Numbered from the stretch's first letter, positions 35,636 to 46,396 are shown. The stretch is 64,000 nt of DNA from Agromyces salentinus (GCF_009749395.1 NZ_WBIR01000007.1:1-64000); one strand, 5' to 3'. Numbers and translations are program-made. Notes: generated from the letters alone by a model not told the origin.

Positions 35636-37279
35636 ATGTCAGACGGCCCACTCATCGTGCAGAGCGACCGCACCGTGCTCCTCGAGGTCGCGCACCCGCT
35701 CGCCGAGGACGCACGGCACGACCTCGCGATCTTCGCCGAGCTGGAGCGCGCGCCCGAGCACGTGCACACGTACCGCATCACCCGGCTCGGCCTCTGGAAC
35801 GCCAGGGCGGCCGGGCACACCGCGGACGACATGCTCGGCACGCTCGAGAGATACGCGAAGTTCCCGGTTCCCCAGACCGTCTCGGTCGACATGCGCGAGA
35901 CCGTGGCGCGCTACGGGCGCCTCGTCGTCGACCGCACCGACGACGGCGCCCTACGGCTCAGGTCAGACGACCTCGCCGTGCTCACCGAGGTCGCCGGCGC
36001 GAAGCGCATCGCCCCGCTGCTCACGGAGCGCATCGACGACACCGGCTTCCTCGTGGAGGCCTGGGCTCGCGGCGCACTGAAGCAGGAGCTCGTCAAGCTC
36101 GGCTGGCCGGCGGAGGACCTGGCCGGGTACACGCCCGGCACGCCGCATCCGATCGATCTCGACGAGTCGGGCTGGCACCTGCGCGACTACCAGCAGAAGG
36201 CGGTCGACAACTTCTTCGACGGCGGCTCCGGCGTCGTCGTCCTGCCCTGCGGCGCCGGCAAGACGCTCGTGGGCGCCGGCGCGATGGCCACCGCGAAGAC
36301 CACGACCCTCATCCTCGTCACGAACACCGTCTCGGCCAGGCAATGGCGCGACGAGCTCCTGAAGCGCACCTCGCTGACGGCCGAGGAGATCGGCGAGTAC
36401 TCGGGCCAGACGAAGGAGATCAAGCCGGTCACCATCGCGACGTACCAGATCCTCACCGCGAAGCGGAAGGGCGAGTACGCCCACCTCGCCCTGCTCGACG
36501 CGCTCGACTGGGGCCTCGTGGTCTACGACGAGGTGCACCTGCTTCCGGCGCCGGTCTTCAAGCTCACCGCGGAGCTCCAGGCCCGTCGCCGACTCGGCCT
36601 CACGGCCACGCTCGTGCGCGAGGACGGCCGCGAGGGCGACGTCTTCAGCCTCATCGGTCCCAAGCGCTTCGATGCGCCCTGGAAGGAGATCGAGGCGCAG
36701 GGCTTCATCTCCCCCGCGGCCTGCTACGAGGTCAGGATCGACCTGCCGCCCTCCGAGCGGCTCTCGTATGCGGCATCCGCGGATGACGAGCGCTACCGCC
36801 TGGCGGCCACCGCTCCGGCGAAGCTCGACGTCGTCAAGGAGCTCGTCGCCAAGCACCGTGGAGAACGCATCCTCGTGATCGGGCAGTACCTCGACCAGAT
36901 CGACGAGCTCGCGGAGACGCTCGGCGCCCCGCAGCTCACCGGTTCGACGCCCGTCGACGAGCGGGAGCGGCTGTTCCAGTCGTTCCGCGAGGGCACCACT
37001 CAGGTGCTCGTCGTGTCGAAGGTCGCGAACTTCTCGGTCGACCTCCCCGAGGCGACCGTCGCGATTCAGGTGTCGGGGTCGTACGGCTCGCGGCAGGAGG
37101 AGGCGCAGCGCCTCGGCCGCCTGCTCCGCCCGAAGGAGTCCGGCCTCACCGCGAACTTCTACACGCTCGTCTCGCGCGACACGGTCGACCAGGACTTCGC
37201 GCAGAACCGCCAGCGGTTCCTGGCCGAGCAGGGCTACAGCTACACGATCCTCGACGCTCACTCGCTCGAGGCGGCCTGA
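35636..37279 (+). CDS. DNA repair helicase XPB
   Basis: 547 residues. An N-terminal damage-recognition-like domain (1-175) is followed by the SF2 core: Walker A LPCGAGKT (206-210 GAGKT), DEVH box (298-301), RRRLGLTATLVREDGREGD (with the RED motif region) and RSGSR-like SGSYGSRQEEAQRLGRLLRP. It is the bacterial XPB, a 3'-5' helicase with a likely role in nucleotide-excision-type repair. TAGACT (35622-35627), eight nt before the ATG, indicates a leaderless mRNA. It is convergent with the RibD-like gene. Confidence 0.94.
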   Translation: MSDGPLIVQSDRTVLLEVAHPLAEDARHDLAIFAELERAPEHVHTYRITRLGLWNARAAGHTADDMLGTLERYAKFPVPQTVSVDMRETVARYGRLVVDRTDDGALRLRSDDLAVLTEVAGAKRIAPLLTERIDDTGFLVEAWARGALKQELVKLGWPAEDLAGYTPGTPHPIDLDESGWHLRDYQQKAVDNFFDGGSGVVVLPCGAGKTLVGAGAMATAKTTTLILVTNTVSARQWRDELLKRTSLTAEEIGEYSGQTKEIKPVTIATYQILTAKRKGEYAHLALLDALDWGLVVYDEVHLLPAPVFKLTAELQARRRLGLTATLVREDGREGDVFSLIGPKRFDAPWKEIEAQGFISPAACYEVRIDLPPSERLSYAASADDERYRLAATAPAKLDVVKELVAKHRGERILVIGQYLDQIDELAETLGAPQLTGSTPVDERERLFQSFREGTTQVLVVSKVANFSVDLPEATVAIQVSGSYGSRQEEAQRLGRLLRPKESGLTANFYTLVSRDTVDQDFAQNRQRFLAEQGYSYTILDAHSLEAA

Positions 37280-37284
37280 CCGGC

Positions 37285-38004
37285 TCAGCCCCTGGCGTAG
37301 CGGAGCAGCACGAGGTCGCCGGCCGGCATCGCGTGCACGAGGCGCATCCGGCGCGCCGCCTCGGCCGCGCCCTGCACGATGCGGATTCCGGAACCGCCCG
37401 CGAGCGTCGGCGACAGGGTCAGGCACACCTCGTCGACCAGATCGGCGTCGAGCAGGCTGCCGAAGAGGTGCGGGCCTCCCTCGCAGAGCACTTGGCCGAG
37501 ACCCGCACGCGCGAGGCCGCCGAGCATGGCCCGTGGATCGAGTGCGTCATCACCGCAGACGAGGACGTCCGCGACCTCGGCGAGCGCGAGCCGCCGCGAC
37601 TCGGGCGACGACGCATGCGTGACCACGAGCGGTCGGCGCACCGCCTCGGCGAAGAACGGATGCCGCGGCTCGAGGTCGAGCCGCGATGAGACGACCGCCA
37701 CGCGCGGCTGCCCGTCGAGGCCCTGCGAGCGCCGCCACGCGGCATCCGCCTCGCCGACGGCCAGCCCGCCGTAGCCCTCGGCCCGCACCGTCCCCGCCCC
37801 GATGAGGACGACGTCGGCGAGGGTGCGCAGCACCTGCATGGCGAGACGGTCGGTGGCGTCGCCGAGCGGGCCGCTGCGCCCCGACAGCGTCGCCGACCCG
37901 TCGATGCTCGCCACGAAGTTCATGCGCACGCGCGGCGTAGACCGATCGGGCAGGGCGTAGGCGGCGAGCAGGGCCTCACGGTCGATCGCGGACGCCTCGG
38001 TCAT
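37285..38004 (-). CDS. Pyrimidine reductase family protein (RibD C-terminal domain)
   Basis: 239 residues with the RibD-C/dihydrofolate reductase-like fold: VRMNFVASIDGSATLSGRSGPLG, ADVVLIGAGTVRAEGYGG, CEGGPHLFGSLL and DEVCLTLSPTLAGG. There is no deaminase domain, so it is a stand-alone NADPH-dependent reductase that could act in riboflavin or folate-related pathways. It starts inside the end of folP2 (ATGA overlap, 38001-38004), so it is part of a three-gene operon with flavoprotein and FolP2. Confidence 0.88.
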   Translation of the reverse strand: MTEASAIDREALLAAYALPDRSTPRVRMNFVASIDGSATLSGRSGPLGDATDRLAMQVLRTLADVVLIGAGTVRAEGYGGLAVGEADAAWRRSQGLDGQPRVAVVSSRLDLEPRHPFFAEAVRRPLVVTHASSPESRRLALAEVADVLVCGDDALDPRAMLGGLARAGLGQVLCEGGPHLFGSLLDADLVDEVCLTLSPTLAGGSGIRIVQGAAEAARRMRLVHAMPAGDLVLLRYARG

Positions 38005-38864
38005 CGGTTGTGCTCCAGGTAGACGGGCTCGCGCCAGCCCTCGATCGCGGAGACCATGCGCATCGCGTCGACGGTCTCGCGCACGTTGTGCACCCGGACG
38101 ATGCGGGCGCCCTGCATGACGGCGTAGACCGCCGCCGCGATCGAGCCCTCGACGCGTTCGCCGCGCGGCCGGCCGAGGCTCTCGCCCACGAAGTCCTTGT
38201 TCGAGAGCGCCACGAGGGTGGGGTACCCGATCGCGACGATCTCGCCCAGTCGTCGGGTCAGCTCGAGCGAGTCGAGCGTGTGCTTGTTCAGGTCGTGCCC
38301 CGGATCGACGATGATGCGATCGGATGCCACGCCGGCGGCCTCCGCCCGGGCGACACGGTCGCGAAGGAACGCCGCCACCTCGCCGACGACGTCGTCGTAG
38401 CGCGGCGATGGGTAGGGCGTGCGGGGCGCCGCGAGGCTGTGCGTGACGATCACCGCCGCGCCGCTCTCGACGAGCACTTGCGCCATCGCCGGGTCGCTGA
38501 GGCCGGTCGTGTCGTTGACGACGTGCGCGCCTGCGGCCAACGCCTCCCGCGCGACCTGGGCGTGGAACGTGTCGACCGAGATCACCGCGCCGGAGCCGGC
38601 CATCGCAGCGACCACCGGGACCACGCGGTCGATCTCCTCGGCGACCGGGACCGGCGGGCCCGGGGCGAACTTGGCGCCGCCGATGTCGATCCAGTCGGCG
38701 CCGTCCTCGACGGCCCGCTCGGCGGCCGCGACGGCGGCTTCGAGGGCGTCGGTGCGTCCGCGATCGTAGAACGAGTCGGGCGTGCGGTTGACGATGGCCA
38801 TCACGGCCACCTCGCGTGCGAAGTCGAAGGTGCGTCCGCCCAGTCGCATGGGGGCCGCGCTCAT
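38001..38864 (-). CDS. folP2: Dihydropteroate synthase homologue, FolP2 type
   Basis: 287 residues, TIM barrel of the DHPS family. The signature is VMAIVNRTPDSFYDRG instead of the canonical MGILNVTPDSFSDGG, the hallmark of the actinobacterial FolP2 paralogue (M. tuberculosis Rv1207), which is reported to lack ordinary dihydropteroate synthase activity. DWIDIGGAKFAPG and DPGHDLNKHTLDS are kept. It overlaps the flavoprotein gene upstream and the RibD-like gene downstream by 4 nt each. The real substrate is unknown. Confidence 0.9.
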   Translation of the reverse strand: MSAAPMRLGGRTFDFAREVAVMAIVNRTPDSFYDRGRTDALEAAVAAAERAVEDGADWIDIGGAKFAPGPPVPVAEEIDRVVPVVAAMAGSGAVISVDTFHAQVAREALAAGAHVVNDTTGLSDPAMAQVLVESGAAVIVTHSLAAPRTPYPSPRYDDVVGEVAAFLRDRVARAEAAGVASDRIIVDPGHDLNKHTLDSLELTRRLGEIVAIGYPTLVALSNKDFVGESLGRPRGERVEGSIAAAVYAVMQGARIVRVHNVRETVDAMRMVSAIEGWREPVYLEHNR

Positions 38865-40093
38865 GCCGGAACCAGCGTCTCGAGCGCGACCGACGGATCG
38901 GCCAGCGCGTCCCGATCGACTGCGGCGCCGGATCGGATCAGTGCCTGCACCGACTCGTTGACGTCCCAGACGTTGACGTTCATGCCGGCGACAACCCGCG
39001 CCTCCCGCACCCAGAAGGCCATGAACTCGCGCGCGGCGACGTCACCGCGGAACACGACGGAGGCGTCCGCGGCGAGCGGCCCGTACCCGGAGTACTCCAT
39101 GCCGAGGTCGTACTGGTCGGTGTAGAAGTACGGGATCTCGTCGTACGCCACCCGTGCGCCGGCCAGGGCGCGGCCGACCGCCCGCCCCTGGTTCTGCGCG
39201 TTCGCCCAGTGCTCGACCCGCAGGTGCCTGCCGAGCACCGGATGGAGCACGTTCGCGACGTCGCCCGCCGCGTACACGTCCGGTGCGCTGGTGCGGAAAC
39301 CCTCGTCCGTCAGGATGCCGTCGTCGATGGACAGGCCGGCGGATGTCGCGAGCCCCGTGTTCGGGGTCGCGCCGATGCCGACGACCACGAGGTCGGCATC
39401 GACCTCATCGCCGCTGTCGAGGATGACGCCGTCGACCCGGTCGCTCCCCCTGATCGCGCTCGCCGCCGCTCCCATGCGGAGATCGACCCCGTGGTCGTGG
39501 TGCAGCGTCGCGAACACCGCGCCGACCTCCGGGCCGACCGCCGACTCCAGCGGGACGGCGCCGGGCGCGACGACGGTGACCTCGTTGCCGTACTGCCTCG
39601 CGGCGGCCGCGACCTCGAGCCCGATCCATCCGGCGCCGACGATCGCGACGCGCCGTCCGCCGTCCTTCAGCGCGGCGCGCAGGTGCGTGGCATCGGCGAG
39701 GGTGCGGAGCGCGTGGACGCCGCGCAAGGAGCCACCCGGTCCGGTGAACCGGCGCGCGGAGGCTCCGGTCGCCAGGAGGAGCCGATCGTACGGCACGGGT
39801 TCACCGTCGATCGTGACGAGGTGCGCCTGGACGTCGACCGCCGTCGCCTCGACGCCGGTGCGGAGCTCGACCCGTTGCTCCGCGTACCACTGCGCAGGCA
39901 GGGGGATCGTCGCCTCTGCGTCATCCACGCCGAGCAAGTAGCCCTTCGACAGGGGCGGACGTTCGTACGGCGGACGGTCCTCGTTCGTGGCGACGAGGAC
40001 CTCGCCGTCGAAGCCCTCCGCCCGGATGCCCTCGGCAGCACGTGCCGCCGTGAGCCCTCCGCCGATGATCAGGATGCGCTCGACTGCTGCCAT
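38861..40093 (-). CDS. FAD-dependent NAD(P)H oxidoreductase (ferredoxin reductase type)
   Basis: 410 residues. Two Rossmann dinucleotide motifs are present: ILIIGGGLTAARAAEGIRAEG (FAD) and VAIVGAGWIGLEVAAAARQYG (NAD(P)), plus PPYERPPLSKGYL, LLLATGASARR and DVYAAGDVA. It resembles rhodocoxin/putidaredoxin reductase-like enzymes that pass electrons to ferredoxins. It is the first gene of the operon with FolP2 and the RibD-like reductase (4-nt overlap). ATG 40093 was chosen over upstream starts because homology begins at AVERILIIGGG. Confidence 0.9.
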   Translation of the reverse strand: MAAVERILIIGGGLTAARAAEGIRAEGFDGEVLVATNEDRPPYERPPLSKGYLLGVDDAEATIPLPAQWYAEQRVELRTGVEATAVDVQAHLVTIDGEPVPYDRLLLATGASARRFTGPGGSLRGVHALRTLADATHLRAALKDGGRRVAIVGAGWIGLEVAAAARQYGNEVTVVAPGAVPLESAVGPEVGAVFATLHHDHGVDLRMGAAASAIRGSDRVDGVILDSGDEVDADLVVVGIGATPNTGLATSAGLSIDDGILTDEGFRTSAPDVYAAGDVANVLHPVLGRHLRVEHWANAQNQGRAVGRALAGARVAYDEIPYFYTDQYDLGMEYSGYGPLAADASVVFRGDVAAREFMAFWVREARVVAGMNVNVWDVNESVQALIRSGAAVDRDALADPSVALETLVPA

Positions 40094-40206
40094 GGTGCGA
40101 GTCTCGCATGGCGGCCGCATCCACGCCGCGCCGACGGAGGAAGCACCCCGAGTTCTGTCGCGAAGTTCACAGACCACATTCAGGAAACCTGCAGCAGACT
40201 GAAAAC

Positions 40207-40902
40207 ATGGCTGACGGACCCAGAATCCTCATCGTCGACGACGAGCCCAACATCCGTGATCTGCTCACCACGAGCCTGCGCTTCGCCGGGTTCGCGGTCC
40301 GCGCCGTGGGCAATGGCGCGCAGACCATCTCGGCGGTTCTCGAAGAAGAACCGGACCTCATCATCCTCGACGTCATGCTGCCCGACATGAACGGCTTCGG
40401 CGTCACGAAGCGCCTGCGTTCGGCGGGCTACACCGCGCCGATCCTCTTCCTCACGGCGAAGGACGACACCGAGGACAAGATCACCGGCCTGACGGTGGGC
40501 GGGGACGACTACGTCACGAAGCCGTTCAGCCTCGACGAGATCGTGGCCCGCATCAAGGCGATCCTGCGGCGCACCATGCACGCCGAGGAGGACGCGGTCA
40601 TCCGCACGGGCGAGCTCATGATGGACCAGGACACGCACGAGGTGCTCGTGGGCGACGTGCCGGTCGAGCTCTCCCCGACGGAGTTCAAGCTCCTGCGGTA
40701 CCTGATGCTGAACCCCAACCGCGTGCTTTCGAAGGCGCAGATCCTCGACCACGTGTGGGAGTACGACTTCAACGGCGACGCCGGCATCGTCGAGAGCTAC
40801 ATCTCCTACCTTCGGCGCAAGCTCGACCAGCACTCGGCCGAGCCGCTCATCCAGACCAAGCGCGGGTTCGGGTACATGCTGAAGTCCTCCTCCAAGCCCT
40901 GA
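40207..40902 (+). CDS. OmpR-family response regulator (TrcR/PrrA-like)
   Basis: 231 residues: receiver domain (VDDEPNIRDLL, phospho-acceptor Asp55 in LIILDVMLPDMNG, Lys near residue 104 in VTKPF) and a C-terminal winged helix (ELSPTEFKLLRYLMLNPNRVLSKAQILDHVW). It pairs with the kinase 31 nt downstream. CAGACT (40195-40200) lies six nt before the ATG, a leaderless pattern. An inverted repeat TTCAG…CTGAA overlaps that box and could be an autoregulatory site. Confidence 0.93.
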   Translation: MADGPRILIVDDEPNIRDLLTTSLRFAGFAVRAVGNGAQTISAVLEEEPDLIILDVMLPDMNGFGVTKRLRSAGYTAPILFLTAKDDTEDKITGLTVGGDDYVTKPFSLDEIVARIKAILRRTMHAEEDAVIRTGELMMDQDTHEVLVGDVPVELSPTEFKLLRYLMLNPNRVLSKAQILDHVWEYDFNGDAGIVESYISYLRRKLDQHSAEPLIQTKRGFGYMLKSSSKP

Positions 40903-40933
40903 CTCAGGCTTCGCCGCCTAGACTCGCTCCGCT

Positions 40934-42715
40934 ATGCCTCAGACGATCTCCGAGCGGTGGAACCGCATCTCCCTTCGCACCAAGATCACCGGTGTGACGG
41001 TCCTGATGCTGACCCTCGGACTCATGGTCTCCGGCATCGGAACAGCCGCCATGCTGCGCTCCTACGTCGAAGACCAGATGTCGGCCAAGCTCAGCAGCAT
41101 CGCAAGCGGCAGCCTCGACCGGTACTTCGTCGACGAGAACGACTCCGACGCCTCGCCCGACGCGAGCAAGCGCAAGTTCTCCGAGAACGACCAGGTCTTC
41201 GTCGCCGTCTACGACGACGCGACCGGTGAGCTCAACGGCACCAACTGGGACGCCCGCCCCGAGGAGGCGCGACCGCTCATCCCGAAGACACTCACCCAGG
41301 GTGAGGTCAGCGCCCTGAACGCCAAGGGCTCCGGGTACACGATGTTCCCGCTGAAGGACGCGAACGGCGACCAGAGCTTCCGCGGTGTCGCAGCGCTCAT
41401 GCTCGCCGACAGCCACGGCAACTACTCCCCCATCGTCATCGCGATCTCGAACAAGGACACCGAATCGCTGATCGCCGTCTACCTGACGATCTTCTTCGGC
41501 TTCGGAGTCGGCGTCGTCCTCGTCGGCGCGCTCCTGACGCGGATGCTCGTGACCACGACCTTCACGCCGCTGCGCGAGGTGGAGGCCACCGCGGCCGCCA
41601 TCGCCGACGGGGACTTCAGCCAGCGCCTCGGCGGTGCGACGCCGAACACCGAGGTCGGACGGCTGAACCGCTCCCTGAACACGATGCTGAACCGCATCGA
41701 CCGAGCCTTCCGCGACCGAGCCCGCACGATCGACCAGATGCGGCGCTTCGTCGGTGACGCGTCCCACGAGCTGCGCACGCCGTTGGTCTCGGTTCGCGGC
41801 TATGCCGAGCTCTATCGCATGGGCGCGCTGCAGACGCCCGACGAGGTCGCTCAGGCCATGGACCGCATCGAGAAGGAGGCGATCCGCATGGGCGGCCTGG
41901 TCGAGGATCTCCTCGCCCTGGCACGGCTCGACGAGGCGAAGCCGCTCGAACTCGCCGAGGTCGACCTCGTCCCCCTCGCGCGCGACGCGGCCCTCGACGC
42001 GATGGCCGCCCACCCGACCCGCACGGTCACCGTGATCACGCCCGACGACCTGCGATCGACGGATGCCGCGGGCGCGCCGGCCCCGTCCGGATCCGAGCCT
42101 CCCGTCGATGCCGGCGACCGGGCCACCACAGGGGCCATCTCTTTCGCGGGCGCGACGCTCGCGCGACTTCGCGGTCGCCGTCCGCGGGCTGAGTCCACCG
42201 GCTCGAACCCGCGCCGCGGACCGGGCACGGGCGCCGTCCAGGCTCCCGTCGCGACGCGCGAGACATCCGGCCAGGTGCCGGCCGGCCCGACCGGTGCGAC
42301 GGCCTCTGCCGGCGCACCGCAGGCGATCGTGCTCGCCGAGGAGAACAAGATCCGCCAGGTCATCACGAACCTCATGGGCAACGCCGTGCGGTTCACCGCG
42401 GCCGACAGCCCGATCGACATCCGGGTGAGCGCCGACCCGCTGACCGAGCGCGCCATGATCGAGATCGTCGACCACGGCGAGGGCATCCCGCCGCAGATCC
42501 GCGAGAAGATCTTCCAGCGCTTCTGGCGCGCCGACACGTCGCGCACGCGCGAGACCGGGGGCTCCGGCCTCGGACTCGCGATCGTGTCCTCGATCGTCGC
42601 CGCGCACAACGGCAGCGTCGACGTGATCGAGACCCCCGGTGGCGGAGCGACATTCCGTGTCCAGCTGCCCCTCGCCGGCAGCGCAGCGGCTCCCCAGCCG
42701 GTCTCCGCCGACTGA
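40934..42715 (+). CDS. Sensor histidine kinase with extracellular domain and HATPase insertion
   Basis: 593 residues: TM1 (about 18-40), an extracytoplasmic sensor (41-178), TM2 (179-203), HAMP, and DHp with His278 (FVGDASHELRTPLVSVRGY). The ATPase domain has N-box NLMGNAVRF (about 479), DHGEGIPP and GGSGLGLAIV. Between DHp and N-box lies an 85-residue low-complexity insertion (about 376-462) rich in Ala, Gly, Pro and Arg. TAGACT (40919-40924) lies nine nt before the ATG. It should phosphorylate the upstream response regulator; the signal is unknown. Confidence 0.93.
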   Translation: MPQTISERWNRISLRTKITGVTVLMLTLGLMVSGIGTAAMLRSYVEDQMSAKLSSIASGSLDRYFVDENDSDASPDASKRKFSENDQVFVAVYDDATGELNGTNWDARPEEARPLIPKTLTQGEVSALNAKGSGYTMFPLKDANGDQSFRGVAALMLADSHGNYSPIVIAISNKDTESLIAVYLTIFFGFGVGVVLVGALLTRMLVTTTFTPLREVEATAAAIADGDFSQRLGGATPNTEVGRLNRSLNTMLNRIDRAFRDRARTIDQMRRFVGDASHELRTPLVSVRGYAELYRMGALQTPDEVAQAMDRIEKEAIRMGGLVEDLLALARLDEAKPLELAEVDLVPLARDAALDAMAAHPTRTVTVITPDDLRSTDAAGAPAPSGSEPPVDAGDRATTGAISFAGATLARLRGRRPRAESTGSNPRRGPGTGAVQAPVATRETSGQVPAGPTGATASAGAPQAIVLAEENKIRQVITNLMGNAVRFTAADSPIDIRVSADPLTERAMIEIVDHGEGIPPQIREKIFQRFWRADTSRTRETGGSGLGLAIVSSIVAAHNGSVDVIETPGGGATFRVQLPLAGSAAAPQPVSAD

Positions 42716-42830
42716 CTCGTCCTCCCCCGAGCCGCTGACGAAGCGCGGCGCCCACGTCCGCTGCCGTTCCCTCCAGAGGGGATCCGACGCGCCCGTAGCG
42801 TGACCTTCACCACCGATCGAAGGGATCCCC

Positions 42831-43121
42831 ATGTCGAGCTACCACGTCGATGCTGCGCAGGTCGCGGCCGCGACCCAGACCGTGAAAGGCACCATCGGCC
42901 GCATCCAGTCCGAGGTCGCCTCCCTGCTGGGCCAACTGACGGGCCTGCAGTCCTCGTGGTCCGGCCAGGCGGCCACCGCGTTCCAGGGTGCGGTCGCCGA
43001 CTGGCGCGAGACCCACCTCCGGGTCGAGCAGAGCCTCGACGGCCTCAACCTCGCGCTCGGCCAGGCCGCGACGCAGTACGCGGAGGCCGAACAGGCGAAC
43101 GCGAGGCTGTTCCTGCGCTGA
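42831..43121 (+). CDS. WXG100-family protein (EsxA-like)
   Basis: 96 residues, helix–turn–helix hairpin with the WSG turn (LQSSWSGQAATAFQGAVADW), the WXG100 signature, and an AAAT-QYAEAEQAN second helix. WXG100 proteins are usually substrates or partners of type VII secretion. No secretion ATPase or other ESX gene is in the window, so this is an orphan. GAAGGG lies just upstream of ATG 42831. A bidirectional terminator separates it from the convergent groL. Confidence 0.92.
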   Translation: MSSYHVDAAQVAAATQTVKGTIGRIQSEVASLLGQLTGLQSSWSGQAATAFQGAVADWRETHLRVEQSLDGLNLALGQAATQYAEAEQANARLFLR

Positions 43122-43152
43122 CGTGCCCTCTGCCGACACGCCGCTCCAACGA

Positions 43153-43185
43153 CGAAGGGCGCCTCCTGGTCGGAGGCGCCCTTCG
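43153..43185. terminator. Bidirectional terminator between WXG100 gene and groL
   Basis: A perfect 14-bp stem (arm CGAAGGGCGCCTCC) with a five-nt loop lies between two convergent genes and can serve both strands. Confidence 0.88.
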
Positions 43186-43224
43186 CGCTGATCAGGCCGT
43201 GCAACGGCCGAGGATCTGTTCGGA

Positions 43225-44886
<1,662 letters not shown>

Positions 44887-44913
44887 TTAGCACTCGATTC
44901 GAATGAGTGCTAA
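44887..44913 (-). promoter_or_regulatory. CIRCE element (HrcA operator)
   Basis: TTAGCACTC-N9-GAGTGCTAA matches the CIRCE consensus at every arm position. It lies upstream of groL. HrcA binding there represses the gene until heat stress. Confidence 0.97.
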
Positions 44914-44977
44914 ACCGATTCTGGCACTCGACCGCCCCGAGTGCAAGCGAGCGCCGGCCACCCGGCGCAACGTTCGC

Positions 44978-46036
44978 TCACGGCGCGAAGGACACCGAAC
45001 CGGTGGTCGGCACGAGCTCGATCCAGGTGTTGCCCGGCGCGAGGCGAAGGGCGTCGCCCGAGTCGGAGGTGAGCACGATCGGCGCGTCCGGAGCGTCCTT
45101 CGACCATGTGCCGTGCGCGGTGCGACCGGCCGCCGAGACCCACGCCTCGCCCGATCCGACCATGACGGTCCTCGGCACTTCGCCGTAGCTCCAGTCGATC
45201 CCGACGCGCATGGTCACGACGTTGACGGCGCGGACGCGTTCGCCGGAGGCCTCCGTGTCCGCGAGGCCCTCCTGCGAGCGCAGCCACGTCGACGTCCCGG
45301 CATCCCAGTCCCAGGACGGCGCGCGCTCGTCCGAGAACGTCTGCGCGATCGCGGAGGTGGTCGTCGCGGCGAACGTCGGATCCGCGAGCGGGTCCGCGCT
45401 CCCATAGGCGAACTGCACCGGCGGAGGCGGCAGTTCGGGATGCCGGGCGACCGCCTCGGAGGCGGCGAGGATCACGTCGTGCGGTCCGGGCCGGTCGTCG
45501 GCGCGCGTGAACAGGCCGGTGTCGTCGTAGTCGAACACGATGTTCACGACCGGCGCCGCCTGCATCATCGCGACGAACTGCTCCTGCCCGCCCGAGTAGG
45601 CGACGATCCCCCCGAGGGGCGAGATGATGTCGGGATCCATCGGCCGGATCGAGCGCACCGGTCCCACCTCGTCCGGCACGTCGGAGTGCCAGACGGCGAC
45701 ATACCTCGTGAGGCCGCCCTCGACGAGCTCCTCGAACACGAGGTCGGTGCGGTTCAACGCGATCTGCGGCCGCGCGAGCTCGTGATCATCGATCTTCACC
45801 GCGATCGACGGATGCTGCATCGCACTCCACTCGGCCCCGGTTCCGCGCAGGGGCGAGAACGCGATGCCGACGGGTGCCGCCGACGCGCCCACCGGGCGCG
45901 GCGCTGCCGTCTCCGCCGGCGGGGACGCGGACGGGTCGGCCGCATCGCCGAAGCATCCCGAGAGCAGCAGGGCGGACGTCGCGAGCAGCGCTCCGAGCCG
46001 CAACCACCCCGTGGCCGAACGAGCGCGCTTCGCCAT
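44978..46036 (-). CDS. DUF3048 (YerB-like) lipoprotein
   Basis: 352 residues. A signal peptide with lipobox (LLLSGC, about residues 18-28) indicates an anchored extracytoplasmic protein. The DUF3048 domain shows VKIDDHELARPQIALNRTDLVFEELVEGGLTRYVAVWHSDVPDEVGPVRSIRP-type signatures in consecutive pieces, plus FDYDDTGLFTR. The family role is unclear; YerB-type proteins are linked to envelope or spore processes. ATG 46036 gives the shortest complete signal peptide; an upstream GTG is possible. Confidence 0.86.
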   Translation of the reverse strand: MAKRARSATGWLRLGALLATSALLLSGCFGDAADPSASPPAETAAPRPVGASAAPVGIAFSPLRGTGAEWSAMQHPSIAVKIDDHELARPQIALNRTDLVFEELVEGGLTRYVAVWHSDVPDEVGPVRSIRPMDPDIISPLGGIVAYSGGQEQFVAMMQAAPVVNIVFDYDDTGLFTRADDRPGPHDVILAASEAVARHPELPPPPVQFAYGSADPLADPTFAATTTSAIAQTFSDERAPSWDWDAGTSTWLRSQEGLADTEASGERVRAVNVVTMRVGIDWSYGEVPRTVMVGSGEAWVSAAGRTAHGTWSKDAPDAPIVLTSDSGDALRLAPGNTWIELVPTTGSVSFAP

Positions 46037-46105
46037 GCCGAACAGCAAACCATCCACGGTGCCGGCAGGACGCGCGACGCGCCGCGACACCGCCGCGGAT
46101 CGCCC

Positions 46106-46141
46106 GCGCCCCGCGGGTTGCCGGCGCCCCGCGGGTTGCCG
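46106..46141. repeat. 18-bp perfect tandem repeat (two copies)
   Basis: GCGCCCCGCGGGTTGCCG is present twice head to tail (46106-46123, 46124-46141) between cspA and the DUF3048 gene. It looks like a recent slippage duplication and has no coding role. Confidence 0.85.
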
Positions 46142-46147
46142 GAACGA

Positions 46148-46182
46148 CGGAGCGCCGCCGGTCGAGGACCGACGGCGCTCCG
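46148..46182 (-). terminator. cspA terminator
   Basis: A ten-bp outer stem CGGAGCGCCG/CGGCGCTCCG with an inner GGTC/GACC stem lies 11 nt downstream of the cspA stop. Confidence 0.78.
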
Positions 46183-46192
46183 ACCTCGCGTC

Positions 46193-46396
46193 TCAGGCCG
46201 GGCGGACCGCCTCGGCCTGAGGGCCCTTCGAACCCGTGCCGACCTCGAACACGACGGCCTGGCCCTCCTCGAGGACCTTGTAGCCGGCCATGTCGATGGC
46301 GGAGTAGTGGACGAACACGTCCTGCCCGCCGTCGTCGACGGTGATGAATCCGTAGCCCTTTTCAGCGTTGAACCACTTGACGGTTCCGTTCGCCAT
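46193..46396 (-). CDS. cspA: Cold-shock protein CspA
   Basis: 67 residues, a single cold-shock domain: [19 protein letters not shown] (RNP1), VFVHYSAI (RNP2) and [10 protein letters not shown] at the end. It binds single-stranded RNA as a chaperone. GGGAG six nt upstream supports ATG 46396. The 200-nt stretch between it and the LytR_C gene (46397-46602) has no gene; the cspA promoter (possible TAGGAT box near 46524) lies there with a leader of over 100 nt, typical of temperature-sensitive csp leaders. Confidence 0.96.
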   Translation of the reverse strand: MANGTVKWFNAEKGYGFITVDDGGQDVFVHYSAIDMAGYKVLEEGQAVVFEVGTGSKGPQAEAVRPA

